Origin: Siphonodentalium dalli
Taxonomy: Eukaryota > Mollusca > Scaphopoda > Gadilida > Siphonodentaliidae
Reading direction: 5' to 3'
DNA: 64,000 nucleotides
Assembly: GCA_032622095.1 (NCBI GenBank)
Contig: CP136066.1
Location: forward strand, 156,575,152-156,639,151
Shown: in pieces, positions 35,693 through 46,720 of the stretch
Layout of the letters: each line of letters opens with the position of its first letter
Numbering within the stretch: the first letter of the stretch is position 1
Position numbers and translations under genes: made by a program
The notes under the pieces: generated by a model
The model's input: only the letters and a program-made list of their open reading frames with translations
Databases searched by the model: none
Told to the model about the DNA's origin: nothing

Positions 35693-35740
35693 CCGAGGCC
35701 GAGCTGTAGTGCGACCCCGAGGCCGAGCCCGGTAAAATGT
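35693..35740 (+). repeat. Tandem pair GTAGTGCGACCCCGAGGCCGAG
   Basis: A 23-24 bp GC-rich unit repeated twice in otherwise AT-rich DNA. Confidence 0.6.
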
Positions 35741-35959
35741 GTAGTTGTCGTTGAGAATTTCAATTTCACTTATTGGCGTTTACATTATGTCAATAATGTT
35801 CATTTTTGGTTTGTGATAAGCTATGCCAATTACAAATAACAGAAATGAAAAAGATTCTGTAATTACAATCATGGATTCATGGGTATATAACATATGATCT
35901 TGAGCGCGTTACCATTTCTGACTATGGTTTTCTTGTAAAAGATAAACCTCATATACATC

Positions 35960-36080
35960 AGCCTTCATAATTGGCTACGGCATTCAGCAATGCCGAAGCA
36001 ATTTGCTGAAGCAAACTGGGCCATGGCAAAGGGTTGCCGTAATGGATTGCCAAAGTCAAATAGTCTGAATTAAGAGGGCT
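35960..36080 (+). mobile_element. AGCCCT-AGGGCT MITE, copy 2
   Basis: Begins AGCCTTCATAATTGGCTACG and ends TCTGAATTAAGAGGGCT. It is inverted relative to 32600-32720, with the same internal GCCATGGCAAAGGGTTGC string. Confidence 0.65.
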
Positions 36081-36939
36081 TTATACATCCTAGTTGATGA
36101 GAAAAATGTGATTTTATTGTGTTTATACAATATTTTACATGATTATGGAAGTAAAAATGATAAATTCAGATAGGACATTTAGTTTTGACAATTTCTTTGG
36201 CTTCAACAAGTCTCTGTCACTGATGATAAGTAGGCAATGCCCTCCGAGAATTCTTCTTCAATACAATCCAATCAGAATTATCCTAACAGGAACGGTTTAG
36301 AAAAACACATACAACATTTTAGAATTAACCAAAAAAAATTCAGGAAAACCAGATGCGGCAATTTGGAACACGATTTTTCCCAAAAAAATGGCATTTATAC
36401 CTGAAAAATTAACAAGTTATCTGAGGAACTTATGAAATAGAACCCTTAGATTTAAAATATGTCCAACAAGTGTTTTCAATACCATATACATTTTAGAACT
36501 CCACCGAGGATCTCGTCATCCTTGCCCTGGTGGTAGCTTCATTCTGACTAATGGCTATACATGTACCCGGTATATCTAATCTTTAATAATACTGCAAAGC
36601 TGACTGATTTACAGCAGATTACATACTACCTAGGGTTGTACGGTATTGCCATTGTAAAATATTGCGATGTTTCAAAACTGTCACCATGAATTACAAAATT
36701 ATTGATTAAAAGATATTTGGTAGGAAATGATAATTTATAATTATAACAACATGATATTTATCTGATATCTTACTCCAATGAGCTCACGCTTTTACGGGTG
36801 AGTATCAAACACCTGATTGGGTGCATTCCATGTTCAACAGGGGACTGGACTGGCATAACATCTTGGCCTGTAACTATAATAAGTACTATTGTTACCCAAT
36901 AGTAGAGTTTTACTTCGTAAATCATTGGGATTTAGAATT

Positions 36940-37275
36940 AACTGGTTAACCCCAAATTCGCGTTCGTAATGCCACAACGAACTGTTGCCCGCCCTGAATT
37001 AACTGTTGCCCGGTTTGCAATCACGGTCAGCTTTCGTGACGTCACAAGTGAACTGTTGCCCGACCCGAGCGAACTGTTGACTGGCTCCGAGCGAACTGTT
37101 GACTGATTATATACAAGTAAATGTATTGGGTAACAAAGCAATTATTGGCCTTGGGCAACAGTTCGATAGTCATTCCTGATACCTCGGGACAACAATTTTG
37201 ACTGCTCCCAAAAGACACATGAAATAATTGCTTACTATTACTTTTGCGTTCAGCATTTTGTGTCTCATACAAGGT
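36940..37275. repeat. GAACTGTTG(C/A)C(C/T) short-repeat cluster
   Basis: GAACTGTTGCCCG or GAACTGTTGACTG recurs about five times between 36980 and 37105, with TTAACTGTTGCCC and an opposite-strand GGGCAACAGTTCG near 37154. Function unknown; it lies just upstream of ATG2 exon 2. Confidence 0.45.
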
Positions 37276-37479
37276 TTATGTGAGATTTTCACAGTCCATT
37301 AATAACTTAAGAAATGGTGTTCATCCAAGCAAAGATGCATGAATGTTCATTAGAGGTGACTATCAAAATAATATTGAGTGGTGTAAGAAGGTGTTGGTTA
37401 TCACACCGGTCACGGTGTTGACGATTAATCAAATTACCACACAGTCCTAATACTTACATCCAATAATTTTTGTTTACAG

Positions 37480-37645
37480 TATTTAAATGAGGTGTTGGAT
37501 GGGTTTAGTGTGCCACTGGAGATAGTTGATGGATTTGTTGGGAGCATTGTTGTTGCGATACCATGGTCTGCTTTAATCAAAGCCAGCACAAGTCTCGTCA
37601 TCACAGGTCTGGAACTCACCCTGCAGCCAAAGGAGCGAGATGCTG
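37480..37645 (+). CDS. ATG2: ATG2 exon 2
   Basis: A strong acceptor (TTTGTTTACAG) is followed by YLNEVLDGFSVPLEIVDGFV, then GSIVVAIPWSALIKASTSLV and ITGLELTLQPKERDAG. The LNE(V/I)L...PLE(V/I)..GF(V/I).S(I/V)...(V/I)PW pattern is the chorein region following exon 1. Donor GTGATT; ends in phase 1. Confidence 0.88.
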
Positions 37646-37761
37646 GTGATTTTTTTTTTTTTATTGTCTTCTACTTTGGTTTTATAATGCTATAATATTC
37701 CCACTGAAATATTATTAGAAAATAATAAATGATGGTACTTTAACAAGCCTGGATATTGGAT

Positions 37762-38139
37762 ATAGTGTGTCTGAAATTTGCAGAATGAGGTCATTAGAGG
37801 GACTAGCTTCACCAAATTCACCCTCTTGGAATCTCATTCTTCTTAGACCATGGGAGACCTAGAATCAGTTGAAGTTCCCCAGTTGAAGTTTGTGATGTTC
37901 CCCCATTAGTCACCTTGATTGTGCAATTTATCTTAATTAGGGAATATAGAAACTGAACAGGAGGGAAAAAGTAACTAAAAACATTGTTAATTTTGGACTA
38001 TAGATACCTCCAAGAAGATGAGCCTGAGCGGAATGAGGTCCCCAGAGCATGAATGTGGTCATCCTAGCACGCTGTGCAGGATAGCATCACTAAATTTACC
38101 CTCTAGGAACCTCATTCTACAAATGTCAGACACACTATA
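37762..38139. mobile_element. TAGTGTGYCTG MITE, copy A
   Basis: TAGTGTGTCTG...TTTGCAGAATGAGG at the left is mirrored by CCTCATTCT.CAAATGTCAGACACACTA at the right. Inner words CCC..AGAGGGTGAATTT and GCTATCCTGC also invert. Related copies occur at 42050-42486, 46653-46715 (one end only) and 54898-55598, all in ATG2 introns. Confidence 0.65.
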
Positions 38140-38903
38140 TCCTTTCATAAAGTGTTAGACGATTTGGTTGTAAGCCGGAATGGCTTATACATGTATTTGC
38201 TATTTCCACAAATGACTACTGCATGGTACGAAATGTACACCTGTATGCAGGTCACTGTTTCTGGGTGACAAGTAGATTATTGAGCTGACAGTCACCTATG
38301 ACAAGTGATCTTAGTCTTCAGATCTGTTTGGAGTGTAGAATAATATGTAGTATCTATTCATCTGTTTTGCCTATTCCCTACCTAATGTCCATAATATGGG
38401 TAGGTAGGTCGTCTAAATATTTTCAATTTCAACAAGAATTTTATCTTAAGATACCTACTAGTACATGTATATATCCCACAAATGTTAATTGATAAATATT
38501 GTTATGTTACAATTCAATTTATACCTGTTATAAATACTAATTACTTTTGTATACATTTCTTCATGGAAACTGATAACTTTTATAAAAATTACATCAATTT
38601 TGTGAAATATTCTATCTTAAAATCTTTGACTGAATGATATTGTAAAAATAATAATATTTCTTTCGGGGACTGATCAAATTTATCCAGTAGAAAGCTTTTT
38701 CTTTGGTAGGTAGACGGTTGGCAAACATTTTTTTTTAATTTTGGGTCAATGAAACTATCACATGGTCTACTTACTTAGGCCAAAAAAAATTATTTGAGTC
38801 TCAGACAATTTTTTTCCTGAATATAAATTGACACCTCTCCATTATAACATGTGATCCTATATTTCCTCCATTGTCTTTCAATTGTTTTGGAGTTACAATT
38901 AGC

Positions 38904-39947
38904 CAGGGTTTCTGCTAGGGTTAAAATATTGGGTCTGTTAGATATGACTGGCCAACCATGGATCTGCTAGCCATAGGTGATTTTTAAAATTTAATGTCCG
39001 GAAACCCTCATTTCTGTGCACCTGGGAAGATCTAGATACGTTTTCTGAGTAATAAATTCATTAGAATTTAAGACCAGGAACAAAATAATAGATGGAAGTA
39101 ATCACGTACCAATATTTATTATTTGAAAATGTACAAACAGCAGCAAACATTTGTGTCTTCTGTCATGTTCTGATACGGAAATAGCCCAAGCAGCAAATGT
39201 AGAGTTATCGCTCATATATATAGGATGTGGGAATGAATGCCCAGTTTACAATGTGCCAGTCATTTTTTCACAGAATGTATGATCAGAAATAAATTATTTT
39301 ATGGATAATGAAAGTCAAAGCTGTATTCGTCTATATATCCCCTGAATAGATTGGAAATTTCCCATTTCGATATATCGGTTCCTCATTTTCGTTTATTAGT
39401 ACATGATCAATAGATTGGAGTCGGGACAAGGCATGCTTCTAAAATCAACCTTATCAAGTCATTGCATGTAATCAAAACCAAATGAGAGTTCCTTTACAAA
39501 TTTACAGCACACATATGTACATTGTTGAAATTGCAATTGGCCACAACAAGCGCAAGCTTATCTATAGGTGTAAGAATCACAGGTAATAAACAAATTCAGA
39601 GGGTTTAAGACACATTATATTGAGGCGCCCAATGAGGATAGACAATAGATCACAACAACATCGACGAATTGAGACTTACAAAATGTTATCAATGGCAAAC
39701 TTATGAAATAAATGTTTGTCTTTATGTGTACATGAATTTTCCCAAACCATTAGATGAGATTAGGGTTGTCGGGTAAAGGCGGGTGTTGAGGATCAAATCA
39801 GCAGATTCATGCAAAGCGGGAGATTAGACGGGTCTGTCGGCATACTAATTTACCGGTACTAGGAAATACTGATTCAAATTATTTGTTTTTTGGTCATCAA
39901 AAGTGGGTCCGTTTATCGGAGCCTGTGCCGGTATAGCAGAAACCCTG
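38904..39947. mobile_element. hAT-like MITE (CAGGGTTTCTGCTA ends)
   Basis: CAGGGTTTCTGCTA at the left and TAGCAGAAACCCTG at the right. The same terminal family brackets 53879-54544, where a 7-bp duplication is seen. The flanks here (AATTAGC and AATTATT) are only partly alike. 1,044 bp, no gene recognised. Confidence 0.55.
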
Positions 39948-40303
39948 AATTATTACACCAAATGATGATCAGCTAGTCATTTTCTTCAATATACTATAAT
40001 AGTCATCTACTTAATGTTCTATGACACTATATGTATACGTGATAGTCAATCTTCACACATTACACAGAGTTATGTTAAGAGTTCATGTATTTTGCAATTA
40101 ATGCTCATTACGTATGGACTTACCAAAATATTTTTATTTTTATTTTTTATTTTTTACTTTTTACTTTTTCAGTTATAATATCAAAAATTTAAATAAAACA
40201 TCCGATGCAGGGCATTTATTTCAATATGGCGGTGTCTGAGACTCAAATAATATTTTTTAATTTGACCTTACATACCTGTATGTGTAAGTTGTTTCAAATC
40301 TAG

Positions 40304-40471
40304 GAATGCAGCAGATGGGAGACATGTTAAGCAGCATGAGTATGACGTCCAGCATGCAAATCGCTGAGGACTGTCTCAAGTCAGAGAGGCCCGAGACTGA
40401 CCAGGCACTAGATGGCTGCCCAACTGAACAGTTTGAAGGAGTGAAGAAATTTGCTGACACCATCGATTCAG
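40304..40471 (+). CDS. ATG2: ATG2 exon 3
   Basis: The acceptor CAAATCTAG leads into MQQMGDMLSSMSMTSSMQIA, then EDCLKSERPETDQALDGCP and FEGVKKFADTIDS. SMTSSMQ(I/L)A..CL followed by an acidic linker and EG(V/L)..FA(D/E)TI(D/E) is the conserved order in ATG2. It enters by completing a phase-1 codon and leaves in phase 1 at GTTTGT. Confidence 0.88.
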
Positions 40472-40782
40472 GTTTGTTTGGAGTGAAACTTTATGTAGGA
40501 TTCTGGTTGAAAATTTGCCCCATGAAAGGAAGAGCAGTAACATTGGACATTAGTACTATATATTGATGTTTCATACAAACTCAATGCAGTCAAAATCTTA
40601 CATCATGTGGTATTAAGTCACATTACATACATGTTAAGTTAGTAGTTAAGTAAGTTGTGTCATGTAAAACGTGCCTGTAAATTTCACCAATGTGGACGTT
40701 CAACTAATTTACGTCAGAGCAATATCTGTAATTTTTCTGTGCAGGCCAATGTGACTTGTCAAATCAGTAATGTGATTTATGC

Positions 40783-40854
40783 AGCCCTCATAATTGGCTA
40801 TGGCAATAAGCAATGACGAAGCAATTTGCTTAAGCAAACTGAGCCATGGCAAAG
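40783..40854 (+). repeat. AGCCCT MITE, truncated copy 3
   Basis: AGCCCTCATAATTGGCTATG through GAGCCATGGCAAAG, then unrelated sequence. The right half is missing. It lies between ATG2 exons 3 and 4. Confidence 0.6.
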
Positions 40855-40988
40855 TAAAAAATTTCCCGAGAGATTGAACGCGTATAAAACGGTTGCAAGT
40901 GTGGGGTTTCGGAACCATGCGCGCGGGCTTGAGAAACCTGGAATTTGACTTTGTGTGAAATAATGTCCTATCTTTTATTTCATTCAAG

Positions 40989-41091
40989 TCATTGCCAGGG
41001 TGAAGATCACTTTCATTGATACCATCCTTAGACTTGAACACCTACCAAAGGAATCTGAGAGAGGAGTGGCTTTAGAAGTCAGAATACAAAG
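40989..41091 (+). CDS. ATG2: ATG2 exon 4
   Basis: After the CATTCAAG acceptor: VIARVKITFIDTILRLEHLP, then KESERGVALEVRIQR. This is the ATG2 segment (V/I)..(R/K)(I/V)K(I/V)TF(I/L)DT(I/V)LR(I/L)EH, one of the best conserved stretches. Donor GTAACT; ends in phase 2. Confidence 0.9.
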
Positions 41092-41553
41092 GTAACTACA
41101 TGTGTACTCTATAAAGGTTTTCCTTTTGAGAAAATTGTCCACTTATCAAGAATAATTAAATTCCCATGGTGGTTTTAACCTGTAACTATATCTAGTAACA
41201 CCATCATTTGTCATGTTCCACAGGTTTGTGCATTTGTGAAATACTTTTATTTTCTTCAGCCAAGTTTGTCAGCTGAAATTTTGAAATGGAATGAGCTAAA
41301 AAAGTATTGAAATTTATATTTAAAAAAAATGCTTTATATCACCATGTTCGCCAGTCGGTAATATTCTGTGCCGGTATGTTTTGAAATCTCCCTTCTATAT
41401 TACGCCCATTCTTGTTTTATAAAGGGAAGTTAAGGGTTGTTTCGGGTCAAGCCTCTTGCCCCTAAAAGGTCATATAAAATGACCCGATAGTATCTGGTGA
41501 ATGGCGTGTTACAATAGTGATGCTCTATCTCCTGTTTTTAAATGTGTCCAGAG

Positions 41554-41628
41554 GCGAGTAAACAATATAACCGATCCTCAATGTGAAAGAAAACTCCTTG
41601 GAGGTGACACAGGGTCTCCACAGATCAG
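41554..41628 (+). other. Candidate 75-nt cassette exon in ATG2 intron 4
   Basis: A 75-nt open segment between AG (41552-41553) and GT (41629-41630). It would splice phase 2 to phase 2 between exons 4 and 5, adding 25 residues (RVNNITDPQCERKLLGGDTG, then SPQI and a split R). The direct exon 4 to 5 join already matches the family, so if used this would be an optional insert. No homology recognised. Confidence 0.25.
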
Positions 41629-42049
41629 GTACCAATACACAATTTCCAGCAATTTTGCCCATCCTGGGAGGGGGTACTGTACTTCACATATATGCTGAGC
41701 CCTTATCTTTGACATAGGTCCCATCAAGCATTGTTTCTTTTCAAAAGAAATGGTAGGTGTAATCAGATGTCTGTATTTGTCACTGAGTTATACCCCTTGG
41801 TTTCCACTCACAAAACGCTTAATTTTACCCATTTGTTTTACTAAAATTGACAATTTTTATTACAAAAACAGCCCATGACAGAGCTAATATCAGTATATAA
41901 GCTTCTTCCACCTGATATAGCTATATTAGAGCTGAGAAACATTTGAGTTATTTAAGATTTACAGTCTTACTATGGAAATTAACATACCCAACTTTAACCC
42001 TTTGGCGGGTAGAACGACAATTATGTTATCATATGGGCAAGTCTGCTTT

Positions 42050-42486
42050 TAGTGTGCCTGTCATTTGCAGAATAATTTCCCCAGAAGGTGAATTTATTGA
42101 CGCTATCCCACATAGTGGGCTAGCATTACCAATTTCACCCTATGGGGACCTCATTCTGCATGGCCTCATCTCCTATGGGAGACAAAGACTCAGATTGAAG
42201 TCCCAAATGGTGAATATTGTGATGTACACCCATTGGGAACCTTGATTATGCAGCATCGTCTGCCAATTTGGGGATATAGAGAAACTAAACTAAAAAAGAA
42301 ATAATAAATCTTTTTCCTATGGGTGTTTCTATAGAAATTTTATCATAAAGAAACTTTCCATAGAAGATGAAGCCTAAGCAGAATGAGGTCCCCAGACGAT
42401 GAATTTAGTTATTCCAGCCTGCTATGCGGGATAGCGTCACTAAATTCACCTTCTATGGACCTCATTCTCAAATGACAGGCACACTA
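42050..42486. mobile_element. TAGTGTGYCTG MITE, copy B
   Basis: TAGTGTGCCTGTCATTTGCA at the left and its complement (CAAATGACAGGCACACTA) at the right; 437 bp. Inner GAATGAGGTCCCCAGA and CTATGGACCTCATTCT words are also inverted. Confidence 0.7.
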
Positions 42487-43545
42487 AACTCAGACTTGTT
42501 GATAGGTTGAATGACATGTATCTTGTTTTCAATAGTTTTATTATAGTGAAGTATATGGGCACACATAATATTGCATAATAAGCCTACTAAATAAAAAGAA
42601 TATATAGATGGAAGTTTATAATGTTCAAATTTTATGCAAAAATACCGATATTAATCACACTTTCAAAAAGACAACACACATCAATTTGAAAGAAGTACAT
42701 GTAGTGTAGTGTATGAAGTGTACACTCTGTTTGATGACATCATTATAAACTGACCGTTTAAATAGTGCTGCTTGGCATAATCACCACGAACATGAGAAAT
42801 TGTTTAGTTTGCACATGTGTTGGACAACTAGATGATCGAATATCCAGAATAATTTTAATTATTACATACTTAAAATAAAAATACTCAGAATTTTTGCAAA
42901 TATATTCACCCACATTACTGATATTATATCTAGAGTATGCTAACGGGTTAAGACTTTGAGTAAAGATTTTTTTTCCACCCTGCAGTTACCAGTACATATG
43001 CTTTTAACATGCCTTGTTTTAATGCAAGTCAATGAAATTGTTTTCCCTAATCAGGGCTTGATTTAACTGGATTCGCATCACAATTTGCAATGCAATTTCC
43101 AATTTCTGCTAACCAATTTACAATGAAAAACATGTAATATTGGTAGGGAATTCCATTCAAAATCTACCCAGTGCTGCAAAAGTTAAAAAATTTAATAGAC
43201 CCCTACTTATAGTACAATCATTCCCATGAGGAATACACAGCGAGCACACTTATTTGCTTTCTCAGTTCAGAAGATGGGTGTATTTGCGCTCCTAATTTAA
43301 ATGTAAGTTGGGTTTTTCTCAAATGTCATTGTGGGATAGACCTATAATTTAACTGAGATGGGAAAGGTTCTAAATATACATTCAAATAGTTCAATATTGA
43401 ATCAACGATTACAGTGACCATAAACATTTTAACAAGAGTGATGCGTGAGAATTTTAGCACCTGTGAATTAAAAAATGCAAGTGCAATCGCTCCCGTCTCT
43501 TGAGAAGGACTCATAGCATGAACTATTATAAACTCTATTCTTCAG
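42487..43545. other. ATG2 intron 4, remainder
   Basis: AT-rich, no repeat or exon recognised. Confidence 0.4.
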
Positions 43546-43776
43546 AATGGAGTATTTTGATGACATGACCACAGACCAGGGAAGTTCAGTCGATGACCCA
43601 AGTTCCCCTACCATGTGGGAGCCTGCTGCTGTTGCAAACAAGAATATCCATCTCATGGGAGCCTCACTGTTTCTGGATGACTTCTTGCGTTCAAGCAGAA
43701 CTTTTCCTGCCCACTCACCATCACAGGCAAGTAACTTTCTGATCACTCTCGCCAGCTCCTTATTTATAAAATTCAG
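43546..43776 (+). CDS. ATG2: ATG2 exon 5 (3' boundary uncertain)
   Basis: After TTCTTCAG, one base completes the exon 4 codon, then MEYFDDMTTDQGSSVDDPSS and a KNIHLMGASLFLDDFLRSSR block follow. This corresponds to the ATG2 region that ends in (L/V)SLF.(D)(E/D)F. Three donors are possible: 43777 (GTCACA, phase 2), 43731 (GTAACT, phase 1) and a GC-type AG|GCAAGT after 43726 (phase 0). Only the first joins the next recognised exon in frame, but the extra codons it adds (NFLITLASSLFIKF) are unusually hydrophobic for this linker. Confidence 0.7.
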
Positions 43777-44284
43777 GTCACACACAGAAAGTTGTGAAAT
43801 CAGCAATGGCAGATGTTTCTATTTGTATTTTTATTTATTCTTTATTATGTTTTTTGAGCGGATGATGTTTCTGGTTGTCTGAACAACAATTAATTTTTCT
43901 GCAACTATTAACATTCGACCTAAGTTGCTTTATTTATTTATTGATGGCATTCTAAGCTAACTTGTTGGGTGAAATTGAATAAATTAGCATTCACTACTAT
44001 TTCAGGAAGGTATTCATAACATCAGCTTTGATATTTTAGAAAAGGTATCATTTACCATTCATCTAAATATTTATGACAGAGTTAATTATAGGTCTGTCAC
44101 CAGAAATTCCAGCTTTTTTTAATGAATTTCATAAACTGAAATAATTTTGTAAAGTGTCCTGTTCTTATACCACCCAAACTAATTTTGGCATATAGGGGGA
44201 TATAGAAATATCCTCCGAGAGTCCGAGAACCTGTCCATCTGTCTTGTCTGTAACAACATTGGCGCTCATTCTCATTCATCATAG

Positions 44285-44352
44285 GTCAGATTTGAATGAT
44301 CTTTGTTCTGCTCATGAACCACCATATAGAAAGCGATATCCGCATGGAACAG
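44285..44352 (+). CDS. ATG2: ATG2 exon 6 (probable)
   Basis: A 68-bp block between CATCATAG and GTTTTG donors encodes SDLNDLCSAHEPPYRKRYPH then GT. It enters in phase 2 and leaves in phase 1, which is exactly what exon 7 needs. The linker here is poorly conserved in the family, so the call rests on phase, open frame and splice signals. Confidence 0.55.
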
Positions 44353-45014
44353 GTTTTGTCCATTTATTCTCTTGTTATTGGCACAGAGTGAAAAAATACA
44401 TCTGTGCCCACTTTGGATTTGGGTATCTCAGTTATCATAGGAATCATATACATTTGACAAGATTTTCTCACTAAAATTTGCATCAAACTGACTTAGTGCC
44501 CTGTCCGAAAAACGGTGGCCATGTTGGACGCCATCATGTCTGTTGTCTACATTGCCACTTTTATTTTTGTTAACATTTCTTATAAAGATGAGGGACATAA
44601 TAAGAAAGAAAATTAGTGGGATGAAGTTAAGTCCTGGGGTGTGCAGGTGTACCCTATCAGCACCCGGACTAATCTGGATACATTCTGTTCTTATGCCACA
44701 TGTAATGTCTCTCTTTACCCATCATCTTCACTTTTTGTGTACAAGTGTATATTCAGTTCCAGATTGATGTTTTCCATTGTGGTAGTCTGTGTGTTTGAAT
44801 GTATGGGTTAAACATCTGCCAATCGTGATTGGCCTCTCATTTAATTGAATGGAAGAATCAATTTAGTAAAGAAAGGGTTAAATATTGTAGGGAATCAGTA
44901 TATCGCCAGGATATGAACAGAGTAGGCTTACCTCTGAAGCAAGTCCTGCACACACGTCACAATCCATACCTCAGACTGCTTTTCCATTCTCGGAAAGTGA
45001 GCCAATTAAAATAG

Positions 45015-45082
45015 GTGTCATGTCGGGCCGACAAGAGGTCAAGTTGAAAGTCAAACAACTCGAGACAGCTCCTGGACCAAAG
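45015..45082 (+). CDS. ATG2: ATG2 exon 7
   Basis: Acceptor AAAATAG, then (G)VMSGRQEVKLKVKQLETAPG and PK, with a GTGAGC donor. It corresponds to the ATG2 stretch (I)G(R).E(L/V)...(L/V)KQ.E..PG.K, which continues directly into exon 8 in phase 0. Confidence 0.82.
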
Positions 45083-45689
45083 GTGAGCTTAGGTTTCTCA
45101 TATATGTTTTTTTTTTACTTTGACAAGCACCTGGCCTGCTCATCCATTGGTAAACATTAAGTGGACCGACGAAGGCCTTCGAAGTGGGTTCATGTGAAAT
45201 AAGATAAAATTGATAAATGTCTGTAAAACGACTATTATCAATTTAAAAACATTTAAAAATAGAAATTGACTTTATCGTTAGTAATAATTCTCCAATAACT
45301 CAATTTCGAATTTCAAAACCATTGTTATGTAAACATTACTGTTAAAGTGGCATTACCGATCAATGTCCATTTAGTCCAATGAGACACCAAAGTTTAATCA
45401 AAACTTGACATTACACATTGAAAAAGGTAAAAGAATTAAATTATTCTGAAAATAATATATAAACTAACATATTTGCATTTACTTACTACGCGATTAGCGA
45501 TGTTTGTTGACAAATCACTGCGACAGTTTTGCTTACTTAACAATAGTTTCAACTTGCGAAATTTCGTCATTGGAGAACTTTCAAAGTTTATTTATTTCTT
45601 CATGTTCTTCTTGATTGTGATGCTTTTACAGACATTTATAATTTTTGCACCTTTACCCACTGCAGAGGCCTTGAGTCCCTATAATGCAA

Positions 45690-45883
45690 TACAGTAATGC
45701 CCTAAATAATTGACTACTTAACCACAGCATAATTATGGGTAACTTTTCATGATTTAGTCAGAAATATGGCTTGTTGCCATTCATCAGAAAACTCTCAGTG
45801 AAAGCTTTCCGATGAATGGCAACAAGCCATATTTCCGACTAAATCATGAAAAGTTACCCATAATTATTTAGGGCATTACTGTA
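45690..45883. mobile_element. TACAGTAATGCCCTAAAT hairpin MITE
   Basis: TACAGTAATGCCCTAAATAAT at the left and its complement at the right. The inner arms also pair (AATTATGGGTAACTTTTCAT, GATTTAGTCAGAAATATGG, CTTGTTGCCATTCATC), so nearly the whole 194 bp folds back. TA followed by CAGT suggests a Tc1/mariner-type end. Relatives are at 58996-59089 and 61065-61160. Confidence 0.65.
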
Positions 45884-46353
45884 GGTATCTTATTGAGAAT
45901 TTTCAATCAGGTGAACAAATGGTTTAAAAATGCCTGGTCTGATTTAACTCTCCTAATTTAGAATTTCTTTGGATTTGGGAGTAAAAAATTATCTGTTTTG
46001 AGTGAGGAGTCACCTATTAAAGCTCAAAAACTATTACACTGTTTATCATTTCGATATTTTAAATCTATTAATTTGATCCTCCAAAACATTTTGTCCACTT
46101 AGTAAAACTCCACTGGATTCTGTTTAAAAATAATATATACTGCATGACTTTTGCAATGCTGTCGCAAGATTTCTAGAGATGTCACAAAGTCACGGTTCAT
46201 CATGGCTTCGGTGATCATAAATTATTTTAGGAATAAAAGCCAATGAAAACTATTTTGGAATACATATCATTTACATTATCATGATACATATTTCCGAAGC
46301 AATAAACCTGTTTTACGATACACTCAACTGTGATTTATAAAAAAAATCGCGGT

Positions 46354-46510
46354 TTAACCCTTTCATGACTGGAGATGCACTGGTGCAGCATTAACGATTA
46401 TGTGCCAGAACATTCTGTTATATATGGGAGTCTTGCATACATAAGATAATGCACTGGCTTACAAGGTCAATGTAAATATTGTTAGGCCAATGTTTTCTCA
46501 TATATATGTT
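46354..46510 (-). mobile_element. Double-hairpin MITE, inverted truncated copy
   Basis: Starts TTAACCCTTTCATGACTGGA and contains a diverged hairpin (46402-46457), the spacer TTACAAGGTCAATGTAAATA, then half of a second hairpin (GGCCAATGTTTTCTCATATA). It stops about 25 bp before ATG2 exon 8. It is in reverse orientation relative to 57575-57838. Confidence 0.6.
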
Positions 46511-46534
46511 AGTTTATTTAACCCTGTTTTACAG

Positions 46535-46631
46535 CTGGATGTGAATCTTCATCTTGGTGCTTTCCATGTTCTGCTCAGTCCCAAACAGTTCCATTATGTG
46601 TTGGAGTTAATGACGGGGTTCACCACTCCAG
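46535..46631 (+). CDS. ATG2: ATG2 exon 8
   Basis: After CTGTTTTACAG: LDVNLHLGAFHVLLSPKQFH then YVLELMTGFTTP, with a GTATGT donor and phase 1 end. LD(V/G)....(G/D)(S/A)(I/F)H(L/V)LLSP(R/K)Q.H is a clear ATG2 signature. A truncated hairpin MITE ends about 25 bp upstream of the exon. Confidence 0.88.
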
Positions 46632-46652
46632 GTATGTCTGCAAGCCTGAGTT

Positions 46653-46720
46653 TAGTATGCCTGTCATTTGCAGAATGAGGTCCCCAGAGGGTGATTTTAG
46701 TGATGCTATCCTGCTATAAA
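46653..46720 (+). repeat. TAGTATGCCTG MITE, single end
   Basis: TTTAGTATGCCTGTCATTTG, then CAGAATGAGGTCCCCAGAGG and GATGCTATCCTGC. Only the left terminus is present, starting 22 bp after the ATG2 exon 8 donor. Confidence 0.6.

Noticed and set aside
43867-44281. Additional ATG2 exon between exons 5 and 6
   Set aside because: No segment with open frame, fitting phases and recognisable ATG2 residues could be found by eye.
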